A DNA stretch of 64,000 nucleotides from Hygrocybe punicea. Taxonomy: Eukaryota; Basidiomycota; Agaricomycetes; Agaricales; Hygrophoraceae. The first letter of the stretch is position 1, and each line of letters opens with the position of its first letter. The notes beneath the pieces are model-generated. The model saw nothing but the letters and a program-made list of their open reading frames with translations, was not told where the DNA came from and did no database searches. This document shows positions 33,286-45,599 of the stretch, piece by piece. The position numbers were made by a program, and so were the translations under genes. Location: contig OY744465.1 in NCBI GenBank assembly GCA_963556145.1, positions 3,844,001 through 3,908,000 of the forward strand, written 5' to 3'.

Positions 33286-35074
33286 TGCGCTGATGTTTCG
33301 CACATATGTGGGATGTGTGGAAGAGTCGTAGGGAAACTAGGATTGACCTTATGAGAGATTCTGTGCCCAAAGGGAGAGACTGCGTATCATCGCGCACCAA
33401 CCACTATGCATATACATGATACAAACTCTCTAACATATTGCAAAACAACAGCATGGACCACCAACTGAGGTGAGCACAAATGGAAACTGCTTGGACAGAA
33501 ATTGTTCACGTGCGTGCTAGAGCCCCACAGCAATATTTATGGTAAGTTCATTCCCTCAACTGGAATTACAATTGTCAACACCACCTCCTAGTGACCATCC
33601 CATATGGATCACGGCTTTAAGCGACAAATTGACAGTCCGTCGGATTAGATCGGTAGTGACTTAGCATTATTATCTAATCAGAGATATGTTTTTTTTTGTG
33701 TCATGTGAGATAATCAAAAATATCCTTTGTGTCAAATATGCATGCTTACATGTCGACGACACTGGCTGTGAGTTTTGGCATTATAGTAGGACCGGGTTAG
33801 AATTTCTCAAGTCTTTCCAATACTCCCACCTCCAGATAGACTTCAAGTTCACCAGGTCACACTAGGCAAGTATTGCATTCAGGATGCACGGTAAGGGTGA
33901 GCTCTGAGGAAGGTCCACCAAATCCGTTATAATGATACCCTTGCCCTTCAGCTTGCTTCCAACTGACCAGGATGCAGCCACCCACAACAATGCCAAAGAG
34001 CCACAAAACACACTAACATCAAAGTTTACAGATTAATCTCCAGACACGAGCATACATACATACAGTACATACTTGCATTGTTGCAAGGATCCTTCTATGC
34101 ATTGGTGAGTGCATTTGGAGCCCCACAATATCTGGTTTGTCTTGTCATACTCACCTGCAATGGAATAGCACAACTGGCAGATACATTTCCGGCCCAACAA
34201 ACCTCTTCCTCTCGATGCCACCCACTGGCACAAGCCTGTTCATCACCGTTCCTTCAGCTGTGTCAATTGTGGGCTTCTCCATTCTCGTGTCTGTGCCTTG
34301 GAATCCTGTAGTTTTCTCGAATGCTCATCCATGTTGCGAGCAGACAAGGAGACTTCGGGGTGCAGGGCCAAAGCTTGTGCTCTGGGCTTGCACCTGTTTC
34401 ATGGTGCAAACTAGGACTTTTTAGGAACCGCTACACTGCCGACTACATAAAGGGCCACCCACATACAACCACTGCCAAATTTACTGCTGTCTAAGATATA
34501 CTAGACAAGGAAATGAAAGACATGGGGATTCTCAAGTCCTTTTGCAATTTAGCTGATCATGCTCTTACAGAAATAGGAGAAGCTCAGCCTGTTGCACAAG
34601 TTATCTGAGTCAGTCATTGGTTAGACAGATGGGAGGAGGTGGAGGGCGGGGGGCACAACTAGCCAAGGAACAAGGCACTGAACTAGAGCAGGAGTAATTC
34701 CACCAGTTCCTCGGTAGTACTAGTAGTGATGACTTTGGAAATCCATTTACAAGTTCAACGTGCTGATTTGCCATGGTCTGATAAGGTTCTAATAAAATAA
34801 TAATAGATATTTATTGGCCAGAATGAATTCACAAGAGCTTATTCTAAATTAATGCCAGGCCATTGAGCCAGGAATGCTGCCACAGTATGATAAGGACATA
34901 CAAAGGCTATATCATTATGCCAGTAAATGATAAAATGTTGCTGTTCCAGCACTGAAAGGGTAACAACAGTTATTCATTTACCAGGATGATATTACATGAG
35001 CTAAGCCTAAAATAATTCTGTGTGAAGGTAAGAAAGGGTAATACTAGATCTGTGGCTGGACAGCTGATTAGCAA
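33286..35074. other. About 1.8 kb mostly unassigned
   Basis: 33286-33440 continues the interrupted LTR-like sequence. From 33440 to 35074 I see only short frames on both strands with no family motif, and no flanked repeats. Confidence 0.45.
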
Positions 35075-35180
35075 TTGTCAACTCTGCCAGGCCTTACCAG
35101 GGTCTCCACGTTTTCCTGATGCCACACATGCTCAATAATGTTCAAGTCCAGCCTGAGGCTGCTGGATGGCCAGTCAAGTT
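35075..35180 (-). pseudogene. Tc1/mariner transposase relic
   Basis: The minus strand encodes LDWPSSSLRLDLNIIEHVW, the conserved WPxxSPDLNxIEhvW box with the third catalytic acidic region of Tc1/mariner transposases. Only about 35 codons are recognisable. The copia 3' LTR starts 25 bp away. Confidence 0.7.
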
Positions 35181-35204
35181 TATCAACCTTTTTATTGGAA
35201 TATA

Positions 35205-35418
35205 TGGTGCAGTGGTTGTTGACCGCTAAGATGTTTATGTGGAATTTATTATAATTGCCTCTCTCTGAGGGTTTTTATACTACTTGCTAGTTTCTTGTGT
35301 GAAGTAGAATAACTGCTGCACTTCAGCATTATTCATCAGGCAGGCATGTTTGAGTTCCAGGATCACGTGATATGGATTACTAATCTTTTCTGCAACTATT
35401 GGGCCACTATTCCCAACA
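35205..35418 (-). repeat. copia 3' LTR
   Basis: Minus strand starts TGTTGGGAATAGTGG right after the polypurine tract AAGGGGGAG (35419-35427) and ends ...CACTGCACCA. It matches 46810-47038. A TATA-like GTATAAAAACC is present. Confidence 0.9.
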
Positions 35419-35440
35419 CTCCCCCTTGGTCAAATACTCT

Positions 35441-35689
35441 TCAACTCGTTCCATATATATAAACATTGTCCATGTATTCCGTTATGTGTTTCACTCTTTC
35501 CGGTTCCTCTCCAGTCAGTAGACCAAGTTTAGTCATGATGTGCAGTGGGTGAGGTAACCCTTTCGTAAATATGTCCATTAGATTTTCTTCAGAAGGAATA
35601 TACATGACTTTAAGGATACCAGACATGATGTGATCTTGTAGGAAATGTATATTTATATTTATATGTTTCGTCCACATGTGGAATTCCAG
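35441..35689 (-). pseudogene. copia RNase H C-terminal end
   Basis: LEFHMWTKHININIHFLQDH and IPSEENLMDIFTKGL are the typical end of copia pol. The preceding ISHN is separated by two hATs inserted at the same target octamer. Confidence 0.88.
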
Positions 35690-35697
35690 GTTGTGCG

Positions 35698-36017
35698 TAG
35701 GGAAATGCAGGGGTAATCCCAGGATACATTTGTCTGTATCCGTACTCGTACTCCCCACAGATACGGATGCAATATCCACGGATTTTACCCACGGATTCGT
35801 GATCAAAATGAGCCGGAGATCACCTGAAACGGTCAAGAATTGACTGAGATAGAGTCCAATCAATGTTTAGTCTCTATCTCAGTCAATTCTTGACTGTTTT
35901 GGATGATCTCCGGCTCATTTTGAAGCCCACGGATACGAGAATCTGTATCCGTACTCGTACTCTTAAGAGTACGGATACCTGCGGAAAAGGATTTACCCTT
36001 ATCCCTGCATTTCCCTA
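35698..36017. mobile_element. Foldback hAT MITE 'F' (320 bp)
   Basis: Termini TAGGGAAATGCAGGGGTAA with its inverse, 8-bp duplication GTTGTGCG (35690-35697, 36018-36025). A long internal inverted repeat of about 50 bp per arm surrounds TCAAGAATTGACTGAG, so the whole element can fold into a hairpin. Related in core sequence to the MITE at 45793. Confidence 0.9.
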
Positions 36018-36025
36018 GTTGTGCG

Positions 36026-37275
36026 TAATGTTGCCACAGCTAAGGCTAACACTCGGCTAGTAGCCGCTAGCCTAGCCAATTTAGCTTAGCTGGGGTCCCG
36101 CTAAGCTAAGGCTAATGACCAGCTACCAGCTATGGCTACCTCAAAATTTTAGCCATAGCTGGTGGCTAAGCTGCAGCTAATTACAGTACATTATCAACTG
36201 TATTTTACATAGTATAAAATTTATTTATATAGCATTTTGTGGTTGAAATGCATGAAAACAAAGGTTTTCATGCATGTGACATGTGTGACATGGTGTGTCA
36301 CACTCATCGTGTTGACTATCAACAATGAGCACAATGGCTCATTAAGAGCCATTGTGCTCCAGGTGAGTCTTTATTTTAATCTTTCATTAACTTTTACTAA
36401 TCCTATACTATTCAGGACTAACCGCTGGATGATAAAATCCAGCACCAGCACACCCACCACAATGGCAACATCAACAGATGGCAGCAGCAACTACACGTGC
36501 TCATGACGATGTGCTTACCACCACAACAACAATGTCGATGTCGGCAATGATGGTGGGTGTTGGCAGGTGCGTCAAGAGGCCGAGGGCTGCCAGCAGCAAT
36601 GACAGCAGCAGCAACATCAGCAGCAGCAACAGCATTGGCAGCAGCAGCAGGTAACCCATGGCCAATGCTAATGTGGCCAAAGCCAAAGACACTGCCACCA
36701 CCCAATGCCAAGGCCCATGCACACCAAAGTCAAGGCCATTCATGCAAATCCCCCAGCACCCAACACCAGCCCAATGCACCTCATGGACATGCACTGCCAC
36801 ATCAATGGACATTGGCACTGTATCCACAAGGTATCTGGGAGGAAGGCACCCACCTGACGATGAAACGGCAAGGATGAGGACCACAAAATGCCATGGGAAC
36901 TCCTCACCCCCATCTCAACCTGACAAAAACAGACATACCATGACCATGACAACGACGGCCATGCACTGCCATGTCAGTGGACATTGGCACTCTATCTGCA
37001 AGGTATCTGGGAGGAAGCCACTGCTATTAAACCTAGGTAGACACTTTGCAGCACCCCCACCATTAGATTTATTATATTAGGCATAGCTATGAAATATATT
37101 AAAATTATGAGCCTATACATGCTAAGGCTGTCAGTAAACTATACTTCAGACCAGCTATAGTCACAGCTAAGTTGACCCTAGTCAGCTGAGCATGACTACT
37201 GGCTTCAGCTAATGAAATTTCCAAATTTAGCTTAGTCGTAGCTGAAGCTAATTTGGCCAGCCCACGGCAACACTA
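36026..37275. mobile_element. Non-autonomous hAT 'D' (1250 bp)
   Basis: Termini TAATGTTGCCACAGCTAAG and ...CACGGCAACACTA. Flanks GTTGTGCG and GTCGTGCG (36018-36025, 37276-37283). Subterminal regions are full of TTAGCT/AGCTAA repeats. The interior holds two palindromic modules (36779-36831, 36958-37003) and an intron-like GTGAGT...TACTAAT...TTCAG at 36362-36416. Confidence 0.88.
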
Positions 37276-37283
37276 GTCGTGCG

Positions 37284-39000
37284 ATATAGCAATCACAGCC
37301 TGATTTTCAGATTGTAGAATTGACGTCTCATCTGACTGTAGGTCTAGTTCCTTCAATAAGTTTCTATGCCAGATCAACTGCTTCGTGGCATGAGTAGCGG
37401 CAACATTATTCTGCTTCAGCCATTGACAACACAATTGTGCTCTGCTTCTTCAAGCTCCAAGCCATGGCTCCCCCTGTGATTGTGAACACATATCCACTGA
37501 TGGATTTCCGGTGCAGGTTGGATCCCCAATTGGCATTGACATAATGAATGGTTTCCATTTTAATCCATTGGTCCTTTCTGGCATAGGTTAATTCATAGTC
37601 CATCATTCCTTTTAGATAGTGGAATATCCTTTTGAATGCTGTCCAGTGTTCCGGACTTGGGTTCTGTGTGAATTGTGCAACGGTCACTTTTGCATACATG
37701 ATATTGAGTCTTGTCACATGTACAGCATACAAGAGCTCTCCGACTCATGTCATATACTCAATCGAGGTGCGTTTCCACTCACTCTTGTCAGTTTCACTTT
37801 TGTTTATGTGTAGGATCATGTTCTGATCCATCAGGGTTGATACCAGTTTCACATCCTTCATTTGGGCCTTTGCAAGTATCTTCCGGATATAATGGCTTTG
37901 CGACAGGGTGACTTTTCATTGTTGGTGGTCTCATTTGATATGGATTATGAGCAGTAACATTTGCATTCTGATAACCGTTACTGTGTACTTTTCCTTCAGC
38001 TGGTTGATTATCCACTGATTCATTGCTCAGTTGTTTGCATAAGCTGTGAAGTCATTGACCCATATGAGTACAATGGAAAAGTTTTCACCTTCCCGATAGT
38101 AGTATGCGCAGTAGTTGGTCCATAATCTCATATAATGAAATTCCTTCATCACATTATCAAAATCCGTGTTCCATATGTTTCCAGCTTGCCTGAGATCATA
38201 TATGAGGCATATGAGGTGGCAAACCCATCCAGTTCCATCCTCAAATTCCACCAGCTGTTTCACATACAGCTCCGCCTTCACCCATGCATTAAGATATGCA
38301 CCGTTGATATCCATCTGCTGAATATCCCAATCCTTGACTGCAGAATATGTGAGCAATGTCCATAACATCTTAAACCGCATCACAGGAGCAAATGTTCCGG
38401 TTTCAATGAAATCCACTCCAGGCTTCTACAAAAACCCCTGGGCTACTAATTGGGCCTTGTGCCTGGCGATTGCACCCATTTCTTCGCATTTCTGGTGAAA
38501 AACCCATTTGCTTCCGATGGCTTCCCATCCTTCCAGTAAGTCAACAAGCTTCCAAATGCCCATTTCTTGAGCTGATCAAATTCCCCTTTCATCACTACCT
38601 TCCAGTCCTCCCAATCTATGGCTTCCCTGGCTTCTTTTATATCCCATGGGTCCTTGTCAGTGAGACTGCTATCTTGTTGCATTGCACTTAAGAATGCATA
38701 TGCAATGGTTGTTTCTGTGCTAACTTTTTTCTTTGGTTTCACTGTGGATGATTCCATTGGTCTCTGTACATCAAGCGGTTCACATATCTTGACCTTTGTT
38801 TCAGCCAAGCAAATGCACAGAATTGTGCATTGTGGCTGACCCATCAACCAAGTCCGAACTTCAAGTTCAGCTTTACTTTGAACCTTTCATTTCTTGGCTA
38901 CAACAGATTCTCATGTTGTGTTAGGTGTGCATGTGGATTGTTTAATTGTCAATAATTGCAGTCGACTCCTCGTGTTGCTCTTGGGGGTATGTAATTTCAT
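37284..39000 (-). pseudogene. copia reverse transcriptase and RNase H
   Basis: Minus strand: connection region (38847-38446, WKVVMKGEFDQLKKW), RT (38416-38027, MDINGAYLNAWVKAELYV, YDLRQAGNIWN, and VLIWVNDFTAY where the catalytic VDD is changed to VND), then RNase H (37732-37290, ISGYVFTITGGAMAWSLKKQS, ending at the double hAT insertion). Several frame changes separate the pieces. The altered YVDD box alone would inactivate it. Confidence 0.88.
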
Positions 39001-39279
39001 TTTCTGGTCTCCGGATGGTCCTTTCTGGTGTTGGATCCAGTGTCATTATAGTGGGATCCAGTGACTCCATTGTCAGTTCTGGTGGTTCCAGGGTTTGTGA
39101 GTTGTCAGATTCACTCTGCTCCCCCTCAAAATGTAAACCCAGTAAGTCAGATATAATCTGGACTTCCTGCAATGACCCATCCTTGTGAAATGCAACATTC
39201 TGCGATGTTGTAACAGTCTGCATTGCAGCATCATAGTATCAGATAGCCTTCTGTGACTCCACAAACCCTACAAAATTCA

Positions 39280-39798
39280 TCTTAGCTGATGGTGGTGCCA
39301 GCTTCAATCTCTTTCCAGCTTGATATAAGACCCAAACATTGCATCCAAACTCTCAGAAATGCGATACATCTGGCTTCTTGCCAGTCCAGGCTTCATGCAG
39401 AGTCATTCCATCTAGAGCCTTCATGGGGGATCAGTTTCAAATATATGCTGCATGTGCAATGGCTTGCAGCCAAAGGAATGCAGGCAGGTTTTTAGTGATC
39501 AACATTGTGCAGGCTAACTCCAGTAATGTGCAATTAAATCGTTCCACTGTTCCATGTTGCAAGGGTGAGTAAGGGGCTGTTGTTTCAATGACAAATCCCT
39601 TCTCCACTGCCCATCTTTCAACTTCCTTGTTGATGAGTTTGTTTCCATTATCAAACCGCAAATATTTAGGGTTTTGATCAAACTTCTTCTTGATCATGTT
39701 TATGTAAGCTTTAATGCGTTCCATTGCCTGGCTTTTCCATTTCATGAATAAAGGGGTTACAGTGCATACCGCATTGTCTGTGAATGAAATGTAATATC
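39280..39798 (-). pseudogene. copia integrase core, N-terminal part displaced
   Basis: YYISFTDNAVCTV, LRFDNGNKLINKEV (second catalytic Asp) and SPLQHGTVERFNCTLLE (catalytic Glu). The zinc-binding part and the first Asp region lie beyond 45008, separated by a 5.2 kb nested insertion. Confidence 0.88.
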
Positions 39799-40859
39799 TC
39801 GATCACACGCTGTCTATTTGTCTTGCCTTCTTCACCCTTTATTGTCCTGACAACCAACTTCGCATAAATACCCTCTATAGTTTACATACTAGAGAGGCAT
39901 CTTGTATACCCCTGATTCCAGTCTATCATATCACCTCTTTACTGTACCATCCATGCAATAGCTCTGATATGCTCTATTGAACTTTGCCTTTCTTCTACAA
40001 AGTGCTACATATACGCCAAAAATGTCGCAACTGTTTCGCACACCGCTGATATGCTAGTTGAGGTGCTGAGCACTAAACCAACACTATACAACTGGCGTAA
40101 TTGTGAGTAAGTGAGGTAAGTAGCTTCTACGAGTCTTGCGATGATTGGGATCGATAGTGCAACTTAGTGATTAAAGTTGCAACAGCGATAGAGGATTGAG
40201 GTAATGAACTTAAGTAGGTGATGGTTGAACTCGAAGAAAGTAATGTCACAATGACTTTGAGGGAGATATAATGAAGTGGGAGGGAGGGGAATTCCATGCT
40301 CGAGTGCTCTGGTTAAGTGTAATCTACACAGCTATTTTATACAACAACAGTTGGAGATTGGAGGTGAAGTAAAAGGTCGTGGAAAGAAAGGAAACCTAGT
40401 CTAATAGGGGTTGAAAGAAAGGAATAAGTAGGAATCACATGAAAACATAGCCAAAAAGGGTGCTGAAAGGAGGATGAAGATGCTCTCATAACAAAGGGAG
40501 AACAAAGGAGTTTGGTGAGAGAAAGGGAATAAGTGTTCTAAATGAGTTAGCCTATCTAAGATGAAATGGGGGATTGCTGTATGAAAGGCAAATGATTATG
40601 CAAGAGTCAGGGGCTCAATCCAATTCAGGGGCTTCCCTATTGTGGTCTGCGATATCGTCGGAGATGATCGTGATATGATTGTGAGGTCGTACTTGTGGTT
40701 GCGAGCCATCGCAAGGTCACAGCATGTCGGGCTCATTTCAAAGGATAGCTAGAACTAGTGTTTTAAAGTCCGGTTAGGTCCGGTTTTTTGCCTTTTTTGG
40801 AAGTTAACCGGGACTGGACCGGTTGCCTAACATTGCAAAAATGAAAAAAACCAGACCGG

Positions 40860-41285
40860 TGAAAGGGTGCACTGCGGTAATGTGAACGGAATCAAATACC
40901 AACTCTACCACAGTGCTGTACGAATTCTGAGGGGTTCAATCTCAATCCAAAAGGTTAGTAAAAATACTCAGAGGTGCTCTGGATAGTGGCAATGTTGTTT
41001 CCGATGTGCGCAATGTGTGCAATGTGCGCGGCGTGTGCGAAACAGTCGGCAATGATTTCAGCGTATACGTAGCACTTTATAGAAGGAACGCAAAGTTTAA
41101 TAGAGTACAGCGGAGCTATCGCATGGACAGTGCAGTAAAGAGGTGATATGATAGACTGGAATCGGGGGTATACAAGACGTCTCTCTAGTATGTAAACTAT
41201 AGGGGGTATTTAAGCGAAGTTGGTTGTTAGGACAATACAGGGTGAAGAAGGCAAGACAAATAGACGGTGCGCGACGGAACTATGG
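40860..41285 (+). repeat. LTR-like copy 'L2', opposite orientation to L1
   Basis: TGAAAGGGTGCACTGCGG...GACAAATAGACGG matches both ends of L1 in inverse orientation but lacks its central 700 bp. Differences between the two are mostly transitions, many at CpG. The sequence from 41286 to 41686 has similar composition and may belong to it. Confidence 0.6.
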
Positions 41286-41686
41286 TGCAATAGGGATGAA
41301 ATGGAACTGAAACAAAGGGTATAGCACCATGCGAAGCAATTTCCAAAATATCTAGAGGATAGGAGCTATAATGTTTGAAATAAGTGAAACATGTCGCATA
41401 AAGACTTCCCTGGAACCGGAACGGAATCAGAATGGAATAGGGTGAACGGTATAAGCATGGATGATGTCGGAGAGGCTCGAAATATGTTTCCGAAGGGGGC
41501 CGAAGCGCTCCGAAGAAAATCGCCGTAATGTAAAATTATCGCCCGTATCGCGCGCATCGCGCTGTCGCATCGCAATGGAGATACATATAAATCGGGATGT
41601 TTCGCAATGAATCGCAGCATGTCCGAGGCTAGAATAGGTCCAATAGAAGGTTTCCGTGCTTAGGGACGTGCGCTGCATATCACCAG

Positions 41687-43451
41687 TGGAGTGGGTCCGA
41701 GGCTGCTCACACACGAATGGGGAAGTCACGACGGAATCGGATAGGATATCATAAGATGGACTAAGACTAAGACAGGGAATCCTACATAAGGGATCCAACC
41801 ATGAGACCTAAGTCACGTGATGGACCAGGCACAACTACTCCAAGTGCCCCTCTCCTCCGTAGCGACGCCCTCGTCGCTAGTGAAAGACAAACAAAACAAA
41901 AGAGACAAAAAGAAACAGCTGAAAGAAAAGCAAAAAGAAACAGAAAGGGAATGCAAAGCACACAAAGAAGCAAAAAGCAGGTGTAAACTAGTCTACCCCA
42001 TATGAATCTAGTAACGGTGGGTCATGGTGAAAAAAAGGTGGAGACAAAGTGGTAGAACGTGGAAATGGAAGCGGTACGGCACGGCGCGGGGTCGGCAGGT
42101 GGGTCTCTGGACATGGGTCGACGCGAGGGTGCATGGGGCCGCCATACGATGCGTGGGCGAGGCCGCGAACGTGTCCGTTTGGGGTGCGGCCATCGTGGTA
42201 CGTTCCGTGCATGGGGCCGTGGGGGATATGGCCATGGGCTTGGTGCGGATGGACTTGCGTCGTCGGATACGTCGTATGGGGTTGTCGTATCGCGGGGATG
42301 GGCCGTTGTGGTGGTGCGTGAAGGTCTAGGGGTGTGGGACGCGGGGCCGCGCGTGTGTGGACGGGGTATGGTGGGGCGGGGTGTGCCGCTTGCGTTGGGG
42401 CGACTTTGCCGCCCGGTTCCTTCGTGGGGGCGTTTGATCGCGTTGGGAATGGGCGTATGGGGCCATGAAACGAGTCGGCGTGGGGGTTGTGGGCGCGTGG
42501 TTGGGTTGTATGTCGTCGAGTTGTGCTGGGTGGGGCCAGATGCGTCATTCGCGTGGGCATGGGCTGTTGCGGCCGTGCTAGTGCTCTACACGCGAGAAAG
42601 TTGGCACGGGCGTGTTGTGCTGGGCCCATGGGATCGAGGAAGAAGGTACCGACGCGGGCGAGGTGCGCCAGTCGACTTGGTGACGTGGCGGTTGGGCGAC
42701 GTGGCAACGGATGGGTGGGCGTGAAAACGGAGATGCCGAAGACGGGGTAAGTGATGGAGTGGCTCGTGGGGCTGCTGTACAAACGCGTGGGGTTTTCGAG
42801 CGTCTGTGTGTCCAGTAGGGAACCTGTGGGCGTCCGAATGAAAAATGGTGAGTCAAACACGGGGACGGTGATATCGAGGGCGTGCCTGGCTGCGCGACGG
42901 CGTTGTTGGATACGTCGTCCGGCTCGGCAACCTCTTGGGGGTGTTTTAACGAGGGTGGGGTGCTGTGGGTGCGCGTGGGTGGGCGGATTCTTGGTGGATG
43001 CAGTTGGTGACGTGGCTGCGCGAGGTGGCTGTGCGGAATGGTGAAGATGGGCGAAAAGTCGTGAGGGTGGTCGCGGGGCGTGTAGCAGGATACGAATGAG
43101 GTACTGGGGCTTTCGGAGACTGTCTTCTGTGGGGTTTTTCATGGGGGTGCTGCGGGGAGTCGCGCGGGTGGGGTCTCGGGGGGGTTCTCTGTGCTCGAAA
43201 AATCACTGGTTCTGTCTAAAAATCTTGGTGCGAATGGAATGTGGTGGTCTTGTCTAGCTGCGTGGGTCGAATCGTGCTCTCATCACCACGATGGAGTGGG
43301 TCCGAGGCTGCTCACACACGAATGGGGAAGTCACGACGGAATCAGATAGGATATCATAAGATGGACTAAGACTAAGACAGGGAATCCTACATAAGGGATC
43401 CAACCGTGAGACCTAAGTCACGTGATGGACCAGGCACAACTACTCCACTGG
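41687..43451 (+). mobile_element. Short element with 156-bp terminal direct repeats
   Basis: Direct repeats at 41687-41842 and 43292-43447 (TGGAGTGGGTCCGAGG...CAACTACTCCA) differ at two positions, both transitions. The ends form the inverted pair CCAGTGGAGT / ACTCCACTGG. The internal 1.45 kb is GC-rich and encodes no RT or transposase. No tRNA-like primer site follows the left repeat and no target duplication was found, so an LTR nature (TRIM-like) is unproven. A second copy lies at 62553-64000. Confidence 0.7.
41988..43142 (-). other. 384-codon open frame antisense in the direct-repeat element
   Basis: A long uninterrupted Pro/His/Arg-rich frame, starting near the right repeat. The decayed copy at 62.8-63.5 kb keeps part of it in alignment (RHALDI, FTPTHPLP, FLDPMG) with changes such as Arg to His, Gln or Trp. 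Those are what CpG transitions produce. High GC content alone can keep such a frame open, so coding status is unproven. Confidence 0.4.
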
Positions 43452-45022
43452 ACTGACAGAAACCGGTTGCCATCGGTTTTTTTCAGTCCATTAACCAGTT
43501 TAAACTGGTTTTAACCTGAACCAGTTAATAACCAGTCCAGACTGGTTTTGCACCAGGTCTGGACCGGTTTATACTATTCAAAGCTTAGAATATTGAATTG
43601 TAATTGTAAGTGTGACTTCTCATCACATAAGTGACACTACCTCAACTCCGAGTCTCCGACCACAACGTCAAGCAGAATGGTTCGTGATTGCAAACCCTTC
43701 TGCTCAAGTTAAGTCTTCTGTTTTTCGTTGTACTGTGTATATTTCACTAACATTTTACCTTTCTAATGTAGATATTCACCGCGACATCGGTCAGCACAAT
43801 GACAACGACAATTTACACAGCCATCACAACCGTGACACAACAACAAGATTCTGCAAGAACAAGTACAGCACCTGCGACAATGACAACAAATAATACAACC
43901 CACCACCATCTCCCACAGGAACCATGGATTGGACCACAGAAAGGCGCATGATGACAAGACCATGACCACTCACTACCAACACCCACGTCACAACAAGACG
44001 ACGACAATGACGACAGGGAAGTTGAAGGCTGGGAGGGTGGTGCGCCCACCTACTGGCCCAGGTACATATGCCACCTTTGTCCCATCGACATCTTGCTAAC
44101 CACACACCTCGCAAACACGGGCTGATGCATCAACAGACATGCAGACGTCGTTTGCGAGGAATTCGGCATGGTAATAATGAAGGACACGGAAAGGGCCAAC
44201 AGGATGGCCCCGCTGGACAAGCACCGCCAGTCCCCCCAACGGCCAGCTCCATTGGACACCAACAGCCCAATCAAGGACGGCCCCACATCCAACGAGGATG
44301 GCAGCGAGGATGGCCCCCCATCTACCTCGCGAGGGTGACAACCGCGTCAATTGACGCGCATCTGGCCTGCGCGAGGTATGTGGCGCCCCAAGTCATGGAA
44401 ACCAGCAGGTTAAGGGCCATGGCCTCACATGAGGCCCCCCCATCTACCTCGCGAGGGTGAAAGCCGCATCATTGGCGCCAACAAGAATTGGGCAGGGCAG
44501 GGCAAAGTGCCATGCCCACTATTATAATACATAATTTGTCCCTTAGTTTTATTATCTACATACACAAAAAATATACAATTTCCCTATCTACGAGGTGAAC
44601 CGGAAAGTCCAGTTGTAACCGGTTGCAGCCAGTTGCAACTTGGTTGTATAAGGGTGAGCCAAATCGGGCAACCGCAACCGGCAGCCTCCCACATTGGGCG
44701 CAACCGCAACCGGTGGTCCGGTCTTTTTTGGTTCAGTCTGGTTGGGTCCCGGTTTTTTTCCGGTTTTATGGACTGGACCTTGAAACACTAGCTAGAACCT
44801 GTTTGATTCATTGATTTGGTGGTCAGTGTAGGTGAGTGCCTATCACCACGCACATTGCACACAATGGAAACATCATCGCAGCTACCAAAAGCACTTCTAA
44901 GTATTGTTTCTAACCTTTAGGATTGAGATTGAACCCCTCAGAATTCATACAGCACTGTGGTAGGGTTGGTATTTGATTCTGTTCACATTGTCACAGTGCA
45001 CCCTTTCACTGGTGACTTTCCA

Positions 45023-45599
45023 TCATCCATTGGCCTCTTTAGGAAATGGCTGAACAGCTTGCTTCACCTGAATGCAAGCCTCACAGGTGCGGGAAGGGAT
45101 ACTTCCTTCATAAATTTCCAGTCCTGTGACTAACCCCTTTCTCTGCAGGGTCTTAAGTCTGCTCATTCTGATGTGTCCATATAGGCAGTGCCATTTGTCC
45201 CAAGACATCTTCTTTGGTGTGGCTACATTTGCCTTTTCCAGCATGTGGGATTGCACTCAGGCATTTAAATGGTATAGTCTTTCCAGCCTGTTCCAACAAG
45301 TTTATTCTCCTACGTATATAGCCTGCATATTCCATTGCAGAAACTAACACATCCACCACTTTCATTGAATTGGCTCAGTGATAATAGTGAGTTCTGGGAC
45401 TCCAGTAAGTACATCTCATAGCTGATGTTGTATGTCCTTTCTGTCCACTGTGAAGTGTAAAATGATGGTTCTGTGACAAAGAGCTTTGGCAGCTACCTTT
45501 CCTAGTCCTTGAATGGTAGCTTCATCCAGAGTATTATATGTGATGAATGTGTTATGTGAATTGCTAATATTACTTGTTCCGGAATCCAGTAATCAATCA
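45023..45599 (-). pseudogene. copia protease and integrase zinc-binding region
   Basis: LDSGTSNISNSHNTFIT carries the protease DSG motif (about 45590). WDKWHCLYGHIRMSRL...RTCEACIQVKQ (45256-45040) is the GAG-pre-integrase HHCC module. The reading stops at the L1 insertion (45008). Confidence 0.87.

Larger units (their letters stand above)
40756..44790. mobile_element. Non-autonomous hAT 'C' with insertions
   Basis: Termini TAGTGTTTTAAAGTCCGG and ...CCTTGAAACACTA, exact 8-bp duplication GCTAGAAC (40748-40755, 44791-44798). Same end family as element A. Its own sequence is 40756-40859 plus about 43452-44790. The rest is later insertions. It holds one full and one partial palindromic module (44326-44377, 44445-44475) and an intron-like segment at about 43708-43771 ending in TAATGTAG. 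Confidence 0.9.
39798..45008 (-). repeat. LTR-like element 'L1' in the copia integrase, split by hAT C
   Basis: On the minus strand it starts TGAAAGGGTGCACTG at 45008 and continues after hAT C from 40755 down to about 39798 (...GACAAATAGACAGCG). Both parts match the plus-strand copy at 40860-41270. About 700 bp in its middle have LTR-like composition, including TATAAAATAG. No coding capacity seen; I read it as a solo LTR of about 1.2 kb. The exact right end and duplication were not resolved. Confidence 0.68.

Noticed and set aside
34033..34424. Protein-coding gene on either strand near 34.1-34.4 kb
   Set aside because: Competing short frames on both strands, no motif, no consistent splice model.
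42024..42750. Plus-strand ORFs in the direct-repeat element
   Set aside because: Several overlapping frames open in GC-rich DNA, not kept in the second copy.
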